From Lineus longissimus (Eukaryota > Nemertea > Pilidiophora > Heteronemertea > Lineidae), in contig NC_088309.1 in NCBI RefSeq assembly GCF_910592395.1, positions 26,354,599 to 26,418,598 on the forward strand: a stretch of 64,000 nucleotides of DNA, read 5' to 3'. A program made the translations under genes and the position numbers. A model generated the notes under the pieces. It saw nothing but the letters and a program-made list of their open reading frames with translations. It was not told the DNA's origin and searched no databases. Position 1 is the stretch's first letter. The number at the start of each line of letters is the position of its first letter. Below are positions 25,566 to 38,205 of this stretch, piece after piece.

Positions 25566-26213
25566 CATAAGCTTGAGATCCAGTTACTGAATGTAATGAT
25601 TTGTACGCTGTCGGCTCCCTGAAAGGTCGATGACCATCCAACAGCCTGGACGACATATATGAAAGCAGCATACAAAGCTGATCAAAGTGAAATGAAATAT
25701 GATTAGGAATCTATTTTGACTTGCAAAACTTTACCAGAAAACAACATGATATACTGATAACTTTTATATTTTCTGAGAATATTATACCGAACGGTTCTGT
25801 TGGCTTTTGGCATTTTTAGCTTAGCAAAGCAAACAAAAACAACTTTAAAAGATTTCTGTTGTTTTCAGGTCTGGAGTAAGTAGTCTCGTTTCCGATTAAA
25901 CAAGTAACCCTATTGACATTCCAGCCACTAAGTGTTTTCAATGTAATCACCCTTAAGTGTCGAGGGGTCTATTTCAATTATCATCTCATTAGAATGGGGT
26001 CCCTCCGGGTAGGGATGGCAAGAATTATGCAAACATTGCGCGGATACATCAATCTTCAAATTTCAGCCGAGACTTCCAGCTGATAAAATTTTGTCATTTT
26101 AAACAGTCAAGGTCTTTTCAGTGGTTTTGTCATCCTACTTACATCTTGACAGGGTCTGCCAGTTGCTTTTTCTTTAGATCATTAAGATACTTCAGCTAAC
26201 ATCTTTCACTCAC

Positions 26214-26439
26214 CTACTATTTGAAGTTCAACATCTCTAACCAATTTTGGTTTTGTGCTAATTTCACATTCGTAAAGCCCCCCGTCAGACTTCTGTACAT
26301 CTCGTATAATCAAGTCCCACTCTTGCTGTTCTTCCGTGCCCGTCTTCATTCGGTGGTTTATGTTGATACGGGGGTCGCCCACGAACGTGAATTTTCCTAT
26401 CGTTAACGGATGCTTGTCAGCCTTCCGCCGCCACATTAC
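26214..26439 (-). CDS. Ig-domain exon 2 of a Dpr/zig-8-like protein (second half of Ig1)
   Basis: The exon begins at VMWRRKADKHPLTIGKFTF, which carries the Ig core tryptophan and the 'W-R-x-D-x-LT-G' pattern typical of the first Ig domain of Dpr and zig-8 proteins. It ends with EWDLIIRDVQKSDGGLYECE, holding the 'DxGxYxC' F-strand cysteine, and a G strand LVRDVELQIV. The acceptor is TTTACTTGCAG and the donor GTGAGTGAAAG. Length is 226 bp, phase 0 at entry and phase 1 at exit. Entry phase matches exon 40490-40605, which supplies the first cysteine. Exit phase matches both the micro-exon and the second Ig exon. Family members are cell-surface or secreted neuronal recognition proteins; the exact orthologue cannot be named from sequence alone. 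Confidence 0.9.
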
Positions 26440-26751
26440 CTGCAAGTAAACAAGTTGGTAAATATTGAGTGACGCCGAAAAAGATGTCATAAAAAGATAC
26501 CTACTCTGAGCCAATCTCCAAGACGAAGTTTTTCAAACTTTGCCTAGTTTCAAGAGAGTTTTCCTCCTTAACTAGCTTAACTGAAAAGAAGGATATCAAA
26601 TTAGTTTTTATTGATCTTTGTCAATGATTCTTGATAAAGCATTGTTCGTTTAGTGAGTATAACAACTACATAGACAATTGAGTGGATTGTCAGAGCGAAA
26701 AAGGCAACTGTACAGACGGACAAACGTGAAGAATTCTGTCACAACTTGTAC

Positions 26752-26786
26752 AACTTGTACAACTTTTTTCCAAAGTTGTACAAGTT
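26752..26786. repeat. Perfect 15-bp hairpin
   Basis: AACTTGTACAACTTT at 26752-26766 is exactly complementary to AAAGTTGTACAAGTT at 26772-26786, with a five-base loop. The 11-bp unit CTTGTACAACT is also repeated just upstream. It lies in the intron 5' of the second Ig1 half-exon, about 300 bases upstream of it in transcription order. Confidence 0.6.
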
Positions 26787-26799
26787 CGGAAATGCTACT

Positions 26800-29700
26800 C
26801 TTCACAATACCACAATGATACCATTTTCTCCCCCTCATGGTTGTTCCAGCAACCTTTGGTAATAATTGAGTACACTGACACAAGTCTTTACAATATCAAG
26901 TTTTCTCCCCATCTTCATGTGCTTTCGACAGGAAATGATACTTGTCTGGATTCCCATCGATACTTTTCCAATACTAGTCAAGATCATGACAAAGTTCCAG
27001 TCAACCGTTTTTAGTAGACATCTTTTTACGGGTAAATAAACCAGGTACAATTCCATGGAACTCGAACGCCAAACCGCCTCCTGTTTTCTAGTCACCAAAT
27101 TGCAGTTGATATTTGTTGGTTTTGAAAGTATCCATCGTCAATCTTGTTGGTCTTCTTCTGAAGATCTTCCAGTAAGATCTCTGCATATACAACTCAAAGA
27201 ACCTCGAATCATGCCCTCTCAATACTCGCCCTGAGGAAAGTCCAATATTGAGCTTGTCCATTCAGCTGTCAGTCGCCACCGATGCTCATAGACCCGGTGC
27301 GCTAGACCGACTCCTACATATCATATCACTCAATACTAATGTAACTTGCTTGTAACCTTATGGCGATTCACGAGGATGAAAAAGCAATGCCTAGGGCAAG
27401 ATTTTTTATGGTGCCCTTTCTTTGGGAATAAGATATGTTGTTTTTTTTCATACAAAAATGGCTTATCTCTAAATTGAAAAAAATCAAGAAACTGCATTAT
27501 TAGCGATCTGCAATAGTGTGACATCTCTTGTGAGGCGCATGGTAGCGAATATGCGCATTTTCTCATTGCCCCCACCCCGAGCTCTCCAATAAAGCCCCAC
27601 ATGCATAACAAATTCACGACCTGTGCTGCTAATAGTTGAATATGAACAAACCTCCCTAGTCTCTACAGCTCTAACAACAGTAAACAGTCTCTCCTCTTGA
27701 GAATGGACTCCAGGCACTTGATGATAACAGCACCATCTGGTATTCACCTCAGTCGCGAAGAAATACAATGACGACTCCAATTACCCCCACCATCATCACC
27801 ATCTTATCATCTTACTTTTGACGGAGCCCAACGGAATAATTTTCAATATCGTCATTCACAGTGAACTTCTGAATAATTCGGTCACTGACCAGGAGACACA
27901 TTTCTTGGTCTGCAGACAGGCGTGTTGCTTAACGAGTTACTGATGAGAAACGGAATGTCCCTTTGCGTATATCAAAAGATTTATGCTCCTTTTCAAGGTC
28001 GATGATTTGTCATTTACCCACCTACACATCTAAACAGGACATTTAAAGGTGACGTTAACTATCAGTTCCTTTCCATATTGCAGTAATTCATTCATATGTC
28101 CATCGTACAGTTATTGCATAAGTCAGTGAAACATTCGCTCATTTCAGTAAGGTAAGTGTGGAAAGGCGACCTATCACAATATCTCCAATAACTAAATTAA
28201 CAGAGGATATAACTTTATACCATGAACAAGATTCGGTACAAATCTTTAAAGGGAATTAAAAAAAAGGACGGCAAAAGACATCGTCCAAAAAAGGTTAAAA
28301 TCCACGTCTATAACAGCGAAAGAGGACCGACGTCCGCTGGTCAGTCCATGGGGAACATTTTGATGGTGATTTATGTGCAGTCAGGCACCAGTGCTATTAT
28401 AATTGGATTACATCATTGATATCAACGGCGCCAAGTGGACCATTTGCCCTTTTAGCTGTTCCCACATGGGGAATTGGTATTGGGTTTCTTTGCTGAATGT
28501 TTGGTCAACACACGGACCACTCTTGGTCTGTTGGGATCCATCCTGACTATATGGTGGGGATCTGATATATGTACATGATGGTATGTTGACTGATGGTAGT
28601 AGGAATATCAAGTTATGATGTTTGGTCCTCACATAAGAGTCATGATGATATGTTCTTAAAGGTAGTATTAACTAGTATTAAATCTTACCTGGCTGCCAGG
28701 AGGCGTTTTCAAAATGTCGAAAAAAACCGTTTCGATGTTATTAAATGATAATTGCAAAAATCCCAGGGCAGCAGGAAAATTAGGAAACTCGTGATAGTTT
28801 TGCTGACGTTCGGTCATTTTCCAGAAAGTGAGTTGTTTAGTTACATTGAGGCTAATTTAGTTTGGTAGAAAATACACATGTATTCTGGGAATCGATAATG
28901 ATATTACGCATTAACGAATGGATGCTCATCGGTTGTAAGTCATTCCCCTAAGATAGGGATTCATCTAGGTTGGAACATGACCTGTGTATACTAACAACTG
29001 GTGGCATTCTGGTGGGAGTTTGCTAACGCTGAACACTTCGGCAATTAATAGTAGCGTTATCAAGTTAGGTAATTTTTTTTGTAGTATTAATTTAAAAAGT
29101 TTCATCAGGTCCTCTTCGCGGATTGAATGCAACAGACTTGCCTGAACCATCGTCTAATTCAACGGCAATTTCCAAGCAACTACACGAAAACACCGATCAC
29201 GAACAAAATATGTCATCACATTTCACAAAAAAAGTATAACGTTTCCCTCTGTTGAAGAAAAAATCTGTTAGCAGCACTTCCACCTCTGCCTCTGGTGATC
29301 AGGCTACAGTGTTGAGCTGCTAAACGCAGCGACTGTTTGCCCTACTTGAAAATGGTGTGCATCTGTCACTTTAAACCAATTTTCAATGACTTAATAATGA
29401 TAATGAATATTTGGTCTGAGCAAGAACCGGTTTGCTGATGAGAGAAAGCTTTCCTCCACCATCCAAGAAGATGCAGCTATCATTTCCATTTCCTTGGTGG
29501 AAATCTTGCCTAAATCGAATTAATCGCACTTCGCTTGGCAGGTCAGATGGGAGATCCATTTCTGGTGAAGATTTTTGTAAGTAATACAATTTGGACTGAT
29601 CGATGCTATGGATCTTTAGATTAAGGAGAGCAATGTTCCTGGCAGAATGGCACTTTATCAAATTTATCACGTGTGGTGCTTATTGGTATTTGTCCAAATT

Positions 29701-32700
29701 TTGTTTGGCAGTGCTTGCACCTAATGCTCTTATATTTTTCACGAATAGTTTTATCAGAGAGGGAGGGAGCACTTGATGCTGTCTGGAAGGTTCGGCTGCC
29801 TGAATCGAAATTGAATGTTGTTCATCAAAGTTGTTCTTCGGCTCCAAATATATTACAGTACCAGAATGCTGTACAGTATGGAGATGACGGCGCGATACTT
29901 CAATAGCCAGGGTACTGCCTCAAAACACTGCACTGACCAATGCACTACACAAAGTATTGCACGATGTAGTGTACATAGTTCCAGCCTTTCATCACACAGG
30001 TACTTGAACTTAGCAATCATGCTCTATCCTCATGATTTCCTCTGTAACATCGCCATGGTCGAAGATTTCCGTCAATCCAAGACGATGACTTGTACCTGCC
30101 AAGGGCTTAGTCACTGGGAAGGCTCCGAAAATGACAAATCCATCAAACGATCGACCTGAGATCCCATTCATTTACCTGACACTGTCATTAAACCTGCTCC
30201 CTCCACCATAAATGCATCAAATCCCCATAATGGCACCAAGATCATCATCGCTTTGAAGTCTCCGGGATTCGTAAGCAACAAGGAGTAAAAAACACTTCAA
30301 TTATCTCGACAATTAGTGATGTTTCTTCTGGCAAGAAAAAGGAAATGAATCAGCTTTTGAGGGCATTTAGGCAATTTCATCGAGTCATTGGCTTTAACAC
30401 TTCAACTGCTGGGTTTGATAAGTAAGATCTGCTGATAAGAGAACAGCTTTTGATAATAACGAGGTTTAGTTGTCGTTCCTGTAGAATGTTTTGATGGAAT
30501 CTTATTTGGGACCAGTGGATTTTGTTGTTGTTGGTGACTTTACTTGGTGTGCGAAGGTACTGTGTACAAATCGCTGAGGTTTTGTTTGAGATTAACTTCA
30601 TCACTGACTGTGGTCGTTTCACCACACTTTATATATTTTGACGGAGGAACTACATGTTGTTGCTTCTCTTTTCAAAACGTCCATTTACGATTGAAAGAAG
30701 TTAATTGGAATTCATATTCGCTTGATAGACGAGGGATACTAAAAGTCACTTGCTTCTAGAACTCGAGTTCGAGCATGTCAAACCATCCAGACGTCTGGTC
30801 AACAAGGTCCGCCAGAAATGCATGGCTGAATTTGATAGTATGTCTGACAAATATGGTCTCGAGATCAAACCTAATCATTGTATCATGCAGACCATGACAA
30901 CTTTAACGGAAAAAGTGACATCTTAGTTGAGTTCCTAACTAGAAAGTTACACAGGGTCTAAATATTTGATTACAGATTCTAACAACCTCGCAAACTCTAA
31001 AGAGCACATCTTATGCTTCGTAACGTAGGACCACTGTGATCATCATTAAACTTTCATTGCGGAGCCTGGTTGGTGAAGCTGGAAATTGCTATGTCTCAGA
31101 TGATGCCCTTGAAGTCTTATCAATCATGTTGATGATGACTTGAGGGTAAAGCAAGACAGATCTTCTTTTCGACTCAGGCATAAACTTGTTATACCTTAAA
31201 GAACAGACTCGTTCGTTCAATATTTGAAATTTGAGATTATCCCATATTTCAACAGAGCTTAACCAATATTGAAAGATCAGCACACCAATTTTTATCACTC
31301 GTGTTTAGCTAGTACCTTAACTACGGTCAAGTTCTTATATGATTACCATCAGACCACGAGTATGCAATTTGTACGGACGAACAACGCCTTTTAGTGAAAC
31401 GTGAATATTTGACTAAGGGCAGGTTGTTTTTCTTCCTTTGACTGTTCTTTTGAACATAAGCTCAGGGCAACAGACACGTACCTCATTTCTAGCGTCTTGG
31501 GACAAACCTGGTGCATTTCAAACATTAGATTTCTCGATGCTTGAAGTCATATTTTTTCTCAACGTCAACGAGTCTCTCAGAATCTTTCGGTTGATCAGAA
31601 TTCTGTCAAGGCTTGTGTCAAAATGATGAATGGTGCCCAAGACACAACTTGAACACCAGGACCCACTTTGAATATCGTGGTGCCCTTCCTTCCACATTTG
31701 TGAGCAGTTAACTCTGTGAGACTTTTGTTTTGTTCTATCACGAATAAACTTCTTGCTAAGTTTGGCAAAAAACATGTCCGTTTATTACGTTATGATTATC
31801 TCCACATGAAACCAATATCACTTGATATCATGCAAGCACTTCAACATTATATCAAGCAACGAAGCACCGAATCGGAAACAGAGTTGATATATCTGGCACT
31901 AAATGACCCGTACACTATTTGACTTAGCACATAGCAGGTTCGGAACAATCAGCATGATTTATCGAGACTATGGGACAGATTGCTAGGATACGGCATGATC
32001 AGTATGATCCTCATGCTGAGGGGAACGTTATCAGGCAACCACCCTTGGCTTAATATTCAATAAACTCATTAGGAAGTGAGAAGTGCCGATGTAGAGGACA
32101 CGAACTGGTGGACGATTAAACCCGGGGCATGCACTTTGTCTTACGATTCATGAGCTAAAGACAAAGAAGATGCGTATATACAGATAATTGCAGAAAGTTA
32201 TATGATTGATGCACACAGATACAGAAATGAACAGTTTAGGAACCAGCACTGACTTTCTCAGTAATCGAAAATGACAGTTCAGCGGCACCTATCCATTTAT
32301 TTCCGTCCCCGTAATAAACAAAATGACACCAGAACTATGTGACATTGCCAACATTACATGATCTAAGACAGGATGGCTTCCATTTTATGAAGGAATCAAT
32401 TGATCCTGTCGTTGTCTATCGATTACTAAAACCTTCATGAAACATAACCATTCATCAGGTCATTTAAGGGTCTTCTGATGTCGCACCAGAATTGGAAAAA
32501 CATCAACTATATCTAAAGTGACAGGCACCTGTCAATAAAAATATAACACATGCTGACTCGATTTATCATTTGATAACGTTTTTGTTTCGATTAGCTATCA
32601 ATGTTAGAGTAAGTAATATACCACATGATGGACAGAGTCAATAGAAGGTGTTCGCAACTTACGTCGACTCCAACTACCAGTGGCATAATGTCCACCATGC

Positions 32701-35290
32701 CTAACATGTAAAGGGAATGTCCTATTTATTTGATTCCGATACAATGATGCTAGACACGCAAAGCAAATTAAAAAAAACGCCGACAAAGTTCCCCGGCCCC
32801 ATATCGATTTCCTACTCTTTTACTTGAAACGTTCCATTTTTTCTCTCGGGCTCAATTCACCAGCACAGTGGCGACTGCCAGGGTGAAAATACCTCTCACT
32901 GTTTCTTCTTTATTTACGATCAATGATCTCCAATGCCGCTGTTACTACGCCAGCGATCAATATCTTGGATGATCCCGTGTCGGCTTAATGAGAGATATCA
33001 TCATCAGCATCAATACGACAGCTACGGTAATAGGCTTATCATTAAATGGTCAGGGACGTCATTAACAGGGTACGGTTTACTACCTGTGCCATGCAGTGAT
33101 CGAGGAATTATCATGCAGGGTGCTATCAGCGAAAAATGAACTATTCCAGAAACTTGCACCTAAAATCATACCAAAATGATTTTGTGACAAATATGCTGAC
33201 TCGAAGTAAACGCGCCCGCAAGATTTCCAATCAATTAAGTAAACATTTCGGAGTGTTTGCAGAAGTTCAGTGCAATCAATATAATGAGATCTTTTAGGGG
33301 ATTTACGGCGAATTAGTCTGGGGAGCTAGAATTCAAGTAAATTCACTGTAAAAAGACTTTGGAAGATGTAGGCCAAATATTAAATCGACTCCCGTGATTT
33401 ACGTGTCTAATAAAAAGCACCCTTATGTCTTACGTGGACACCGACAGAGATGATCTTGCAGGGATAGATAGTCAGGATTTTGGAAATAGTCTTGTGTCAT
33501 GTCTGACAGCATTCAATCTTAAATTAGTGATCGATAGATGTAATGATATGACTATCTTCCATATGAATAGCTTGGCAACTATTTTGTGATACTAAAACCA
33601 GATGGCTACCAGGGGTAAGATGTACCATCATTCGATTATGTATTCTTTTCTTTGGTAACTGCAGTCATTCAGCCTTCACATCAGAGCAACTCACAATTTT
33701 GAAAATCGCCAACGCCTAAACTGCATGATATAACATTTGGCTATTAAAGTTTCAACTTTGCAAAAAATAAAATGTAAATTACAAGGTACTCATGGGCTAC
33801 AAAATGTGATGAAACCGATCCTAACACAAATTAATTACACTTTATCTTTGAAAACGAGCCAATAATAAATAAAATAAAGACTACAAACAACCACACACAA
33901 GTTTAAAATCATCAAAGTTGGCAGAAACCATCAGTCATATTACAGCACAACTTTAAAATAGATTCTGGCATGGTTGACTTGAATTCATCTGTAGTTTCAT
34001 CTCAAAATTTAACATTGAAAAGTGCAAATTATACATAATTGGTGTATTCTGAGCCACCAAAAATATGATGTAATTCAACCCCAATCCCATCATATATCTG
34101 GGAAAACATTTGATTTTCATTGTTTACTTCAATCAATACTGGGCTGGTTGATTTCTTGCCAAGATAACTCTTTTATTGTAGTGTCGTTTTTTGCGAATAG
34201 GGAGGGTGACCCATATAATCCTAAGATTCAGCGCTTTTTCACTGCTACACCATGTTTAAAAAGCTTAGTGTACGAGGATGGACCTTCCCTAGCGAGCTGG
34301 AACATGGCTGGAAATAATATAATTCCAGTCACATCATGCTGTTAGCCACGGCACAATCTACTAGTTCCACAACTGATATAAAAAAATTCCAAAAATCAGA
34401 AAGATGCCTAGAGAGTTTACTACGTTATCAACGGAAAAAGGCAACACGAATGACCATAATTGAGGCATGTCCCAGAAGGTCAGGTAACACCAGAGGTCAT
34501 CTCCTACAAGATTTATCACCGCATGCAATGATTGATGCTACTGCTGTGCCAGAAGTCATCATTTGCAAATTACTTCAAAATAATGGTTGAGGAGATGACA
34601 AACTTAATAACAGGGTTGCCTATCTTGCTGTAAGGGTTCCATAAGGGTCGAGTTATATCCAGTAGGTAGACGAAACAGTGTCTTTAGGGATTGGTTTATG
34701 GATGTGATGGTCGATCAGGTGATTGAATGATTCATTTTAGTGATAAACGACCGGTGTTAATGCTGAAGTTGTTGTTGGATGATGAGCCAGGAGGTTTGAC
34801 ATTTTCGGTTGGATGACCAGGAGGAAGACGCAAGCACACTAGAAGAATAGTTAAAGAATAAACCAGAAATTGACAACTCCTTGTGTTCTTGCTTCAGGTA
34901 AAGAATAGCGGTGTTGAACACTTTTCAACGGAGACTTGGCCAATTTAAATATTACCAAAGCCTTCCAGATGTATGTTCTACATTAACCCTAGAAGAAAAA
35001 CACCTGAAATCCCACAGGAAAACATTTACCACCCTTGGTATTTACTTTCACAAGAAAAAAAATTGTTTCAGGTCCCATATCGACAGTCACACATCCTTGA
35101 AAACTTTCCATCTTAAATTTGTAACATCTTTTTCGACCTCTCAGGAGACGATACAATTTGCATAATCATCTGAACGGGAGGATGAATTATAAAATGGCAA
35201 TACTCTCAAGACTGAACCAAACTGTGAAACCGTGTTAAAAAGTCTGTTTAAATTTAACGAAGGAGGCGAAACCACATTAACGTGCTCAAG
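26800..35290. other. Intron of the Ig gene; no supported exon
   Basis: This is part of the 14 kb intron that splits the first Ig domain. Scattered open frames of 60-114 codons on both strands show no recognisable domain. A minus-strand ATG at 32707 opens 15 codons that end exactly at a strong donor (GTAAGT) at 32662. Its phase would allow joining to exon 26214-26439, so an alternative first exon is conceivable but unsupported. Confidence 0.45.
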
Positions 35291-35297
35291 TAATTCA

Positions 35298-35600
35298 ATT
35301 TTGTTGCCCATGTTTACCTTTGGGAGAGCAGAGTCAATTGTTGCCAAAGATGGGGAGCGGATGAAGGAAAAGCAGCTTCCACATTGTATTCCATCCGGTA
35401 TGGTAATTTCCTAACCAAGAGTGGTTGAAAACTGCATATACTTAATAATAAATTTTGTTGCCCCTGTTTACCATTGGGAGACCAGAGTCAATTTTGCTGA
35501 AGATGGCGAGCGGGTGAGGAAAAGCAGCTGGTACTTCATTTCATTCCTATTACCGGTATGGTTATTACCTGACCAAGAGTGATTAAAAATTGTTTTAATT
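35298..35600. repeat. Tandem duplication, about 154-bp period
   Basis: Copy one starts with ATTTTGTTGCCCATGTTTAC at 35298. Copy two starts with ATTTTGTTGCCCCTGTTTAC at 35452. Both continue with TTGGGAGA(G/C)CAGAGTCAATT, GATGG(G/C)GAGCGG, AGGAAAAGCAGCT, a CCGGTATGGT block and ACCAAGAGT. Divergence is modest, so the duplication is fairly recent relative to other repeats here. Confidence 0.75.
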
Positions 35601-35742
35601 CCTGAAGATTTATGTATTTCATCATTAACTTGGCTTGATTCTTTTACCCCAAGTGTGGACATGTTACCTAAAGACAAATTTCATGTATTTCATTTATAGC
35701 GTAAGAACTTCTTCTGACCAGACCACTTTTTTGTTGGGAGAC

Positions 35743-35836
35743 AATAAATACTAGTAAATGCGTTTACAGGAAACCTATGTACATGTACATTTACACTGTA
35801 CAAAACTGAAGTAAAAACATCTACTAGTCTTGATTA
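35743..35836. mobile_element. MITE-like element, family A copy 1
   Basis: The left end AATAAATACTAGTAAATG and the right end CATCTACTAGTCTTGATT are imperfect inverted repeats. The interior has ATGTACATGTACATTTACAC and TACAAAACTGAAGTAAAAAC. The same order of blocks recurs at 35846-35943 and 40172-40268. The small size, inverted ends and lack of coding sequence suggest a non-autonomous DNA transposon. Confidence 0.7.
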
Positions 35837-35845
35837 TTTTTGATG

Positions 35846-35943
35846 AATAAATACTAGTAAATGCGTTTACAGAAAACTTCATGTACACTTACACTAGACC
35901 TTCCAGTACAAAACTGAAGTGAAAACATTTACTAGTCTTTATT
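35846..35943. mobile_element. MITE-like element, family A copy 2
   Basis: The ends AATAAATACTAGTAAATG and CATTTACTAGTCTTTATT are inverted repeats of 18 bp with a single mismatch. This is the cleanest copy of the family and lies only about 10 bases from copy 1 in the same orientation. The interior again contains GTACAAAACTGAAGTGAAAA. Confidence 0.75.
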
Positions 35944-36580
35944 GATATCCCCACTGCGTAATGCTGTCAGCGGTGGTGATAATAGCAGATTTTGGTTTTT
36001 CGTTCACTGATATATTCTGCTCTTGTCAACTAGCTTCATTACAGCTAGACCAATGTAGATGGTATCACAACAAAATACAATCGAGTCTAGCCATTGGTAA
36101 CCATGCCCTTGTGCGTGTATCATCCACTTGATAGAGCTAATTGTCCCCATCAGAACGGCAATGGGGATTCACTTCAAAAGATCTATCGATTGATCAACAT
36201 AACTTGTCAGGGTTGTTATGTCTTTTGAATACCAAACTGGAACGAGGCAACCTAGCTTGAACCATAAACATTATATTATACCATCTTTGTAGATGACATC
36301 ATCAGTAAAGATGGTTATTTACCAGTTTTAATAGCCAGCTTTGAATAATATGTTCATGCATCCCTTGACTCTGATTTTTCTTTTCAAAGGCCTCAATATT
36401 TTTAAATATTAATGTAAAATATTGATCTGGTTGTGAGGGGTTTCCAACCTTGATATTTTCATTTAAACTTTCCCAGGTTAGCCTACTGTTTATGAGGAGT
36501 GTCATCAGTCAGTAAGCTTATAGCTTAAAACATATTTGATATGGTCCCTTTTGTACAATGTACATGTATAGATAATATCA

Positions 36581-36600
36581 AGTATAGATTAATCTATACT
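36581..36600. repeat. Perfect 20-bp palindrome
   Basis: AGTATAGATTAATCTATACT is its own reverse complement. It lies in an AT-rich intron and may form a small cruciform. No function is implied. Confidence 0.7.
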
Positions 36601-38094
36601 AGATAATATAAATGACGACAGAAAAATCCATCGAAAGAGACATATCATTGACCTTGACTTTGACGAGTGAACTGGTTTAGTATTGGACTGACATATCAAC
36701 GAGACAGGAACCATTCATTACTAGGCTTCGGGCAACAGCTTAATAAATACCCACTGACTATGTTTCCAGCTTCACATCCTAAATTAACCAACTCGACGAC
36801 ATAAGGCTCGTTCTTATATGGAAATCATGATCTGTTTCAACAGAAAAGATGGTCTGTTAATGAAAATCCAATAGCAAGTTCTTGGTCAAGGTCGTTGTAT
36901 GAAAATACAGTAATAGAAAGCGGACAACATGAAGAATACATGATTGATATGCCTTGGGAAGTCAGTTCTTCTTTCATCATTATGTCTTTGTGTCCTCTTT
37001 TTATGCAGCTTCATATCTCCCCAAATTGCAGACATCAATATTCGTGGTGCTTCAGCCAATGAGCTGCTTACCCGAAAATGTTTTTTCTTCTGTTATAAAG
37101 GCCGTGTGGAGTTCTCCAAGAGAGGCAAGAGTATTCTCTATTACTGGATATAGTTCCCGGGTAGAGTAAAGCCAGGTGACTGCCAGGCAGTAAATACATG
37201 TGTGCTAGTCCAGAGGACTCTTTAAAGCAACTCTCCTTACAGCTTGAGGACAAGCATCCTTACATAGTCATTAGATTTAGAGCTACTAGTATGTTAGTGC
37301 CATTCATGTTGATGACTTTAGAACCATTACACCATTAGTCAAGTTAGTATCTCTGTCATGGCCCACACCAATGGCGCTGGGATACGATGGGAGTAGTAAG
37401 ATAGCTGGACAATGGTCATCATGAAACTGGCGGCACTATCTTTCTAGTACGCTCAAGTCCATACCTCTTATCACCACTGGGACCACTCCATCACCATTCA
37501 GACCTTATAGTTGCTTGTTTACCATTCAGCGATGTTCTGCCACCCATACAAATCACACCTAGCGCACTTTAAAATACATGTAGTTTATATTCAAATCAGA
37601 TCTCACTCAGTCAAATCTCTTTAATAATGCAACACTATGAGGTTTGGGCTTCTCATATCTGTGAAATGTTTGTGCCTTTAGAGAATGATAATCAAACAAA
37701 TGGATTTAGTAAACGTGATCAGAGCTCTTGTTGGTTGAGAATACGTCACTAGCGACATCACTAGTCTTGCGTACGTCACCTTACTTGAAGAAAAAGCGCC
37801 AATGCTGTTTCCGATGAGGGTAAAAGTCCTCATATATCCTTTTATAATTTTTCACAAATTAGGCGAGCAACGTTGCAGTAGCTTTTAAACAGCAAACAGA
37901 CTTCCCTTGAGTACTTCATCCATTATTCTATTAGGAGCGTTGTTTTGTTCTTTCTACCGTAAAATTTGTTCACTTTTAATGCATATCTATTAGCTTTCGT
38001 GAATTGCGATAAAAACCTGATTTCGAGAGCAGCTTTCAATTGAAAGAACTTTAATTAGTGCGTCGTAGGTTGATTTTTAATAATTCTAAGAGCG

Positions 38095-38205
38095 GAAGAG
38101 GTGGAAGAGGAGGAGGAGGAGGAGGGGAAGGCAAAGGAGGGATGGAGGGAAGAAGGAGGGGAAAGGTTGGAAGGGAGGAAGAAATATGGGAGGGTTGGGG
38201 TCTGT
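38095..38205. repeat. Polypurine (G/A) tract
   Basis: More than 100 bases on the plus strand are almost entirely G and A, centred on GAGGAGGAGGAGGAGGGGAA. Such mirror-like purine runs can adopt triplex or quadruplex structures. The tract lies within the region 5' of the second Ig1 half-exon, between it and the first half-exon. Confidence 0.8.

Noticed and set aside
32604-32786. Minus-strand frame with hydrophobic start (SAFFLICFACLASLY) as a signal-peptide exon for the Ig gene
   Set aside because: It has no ATG in that frame, and it lies 3' of the first Ig half-exon in gene order, so it cannot supply the leader of the main transcript.
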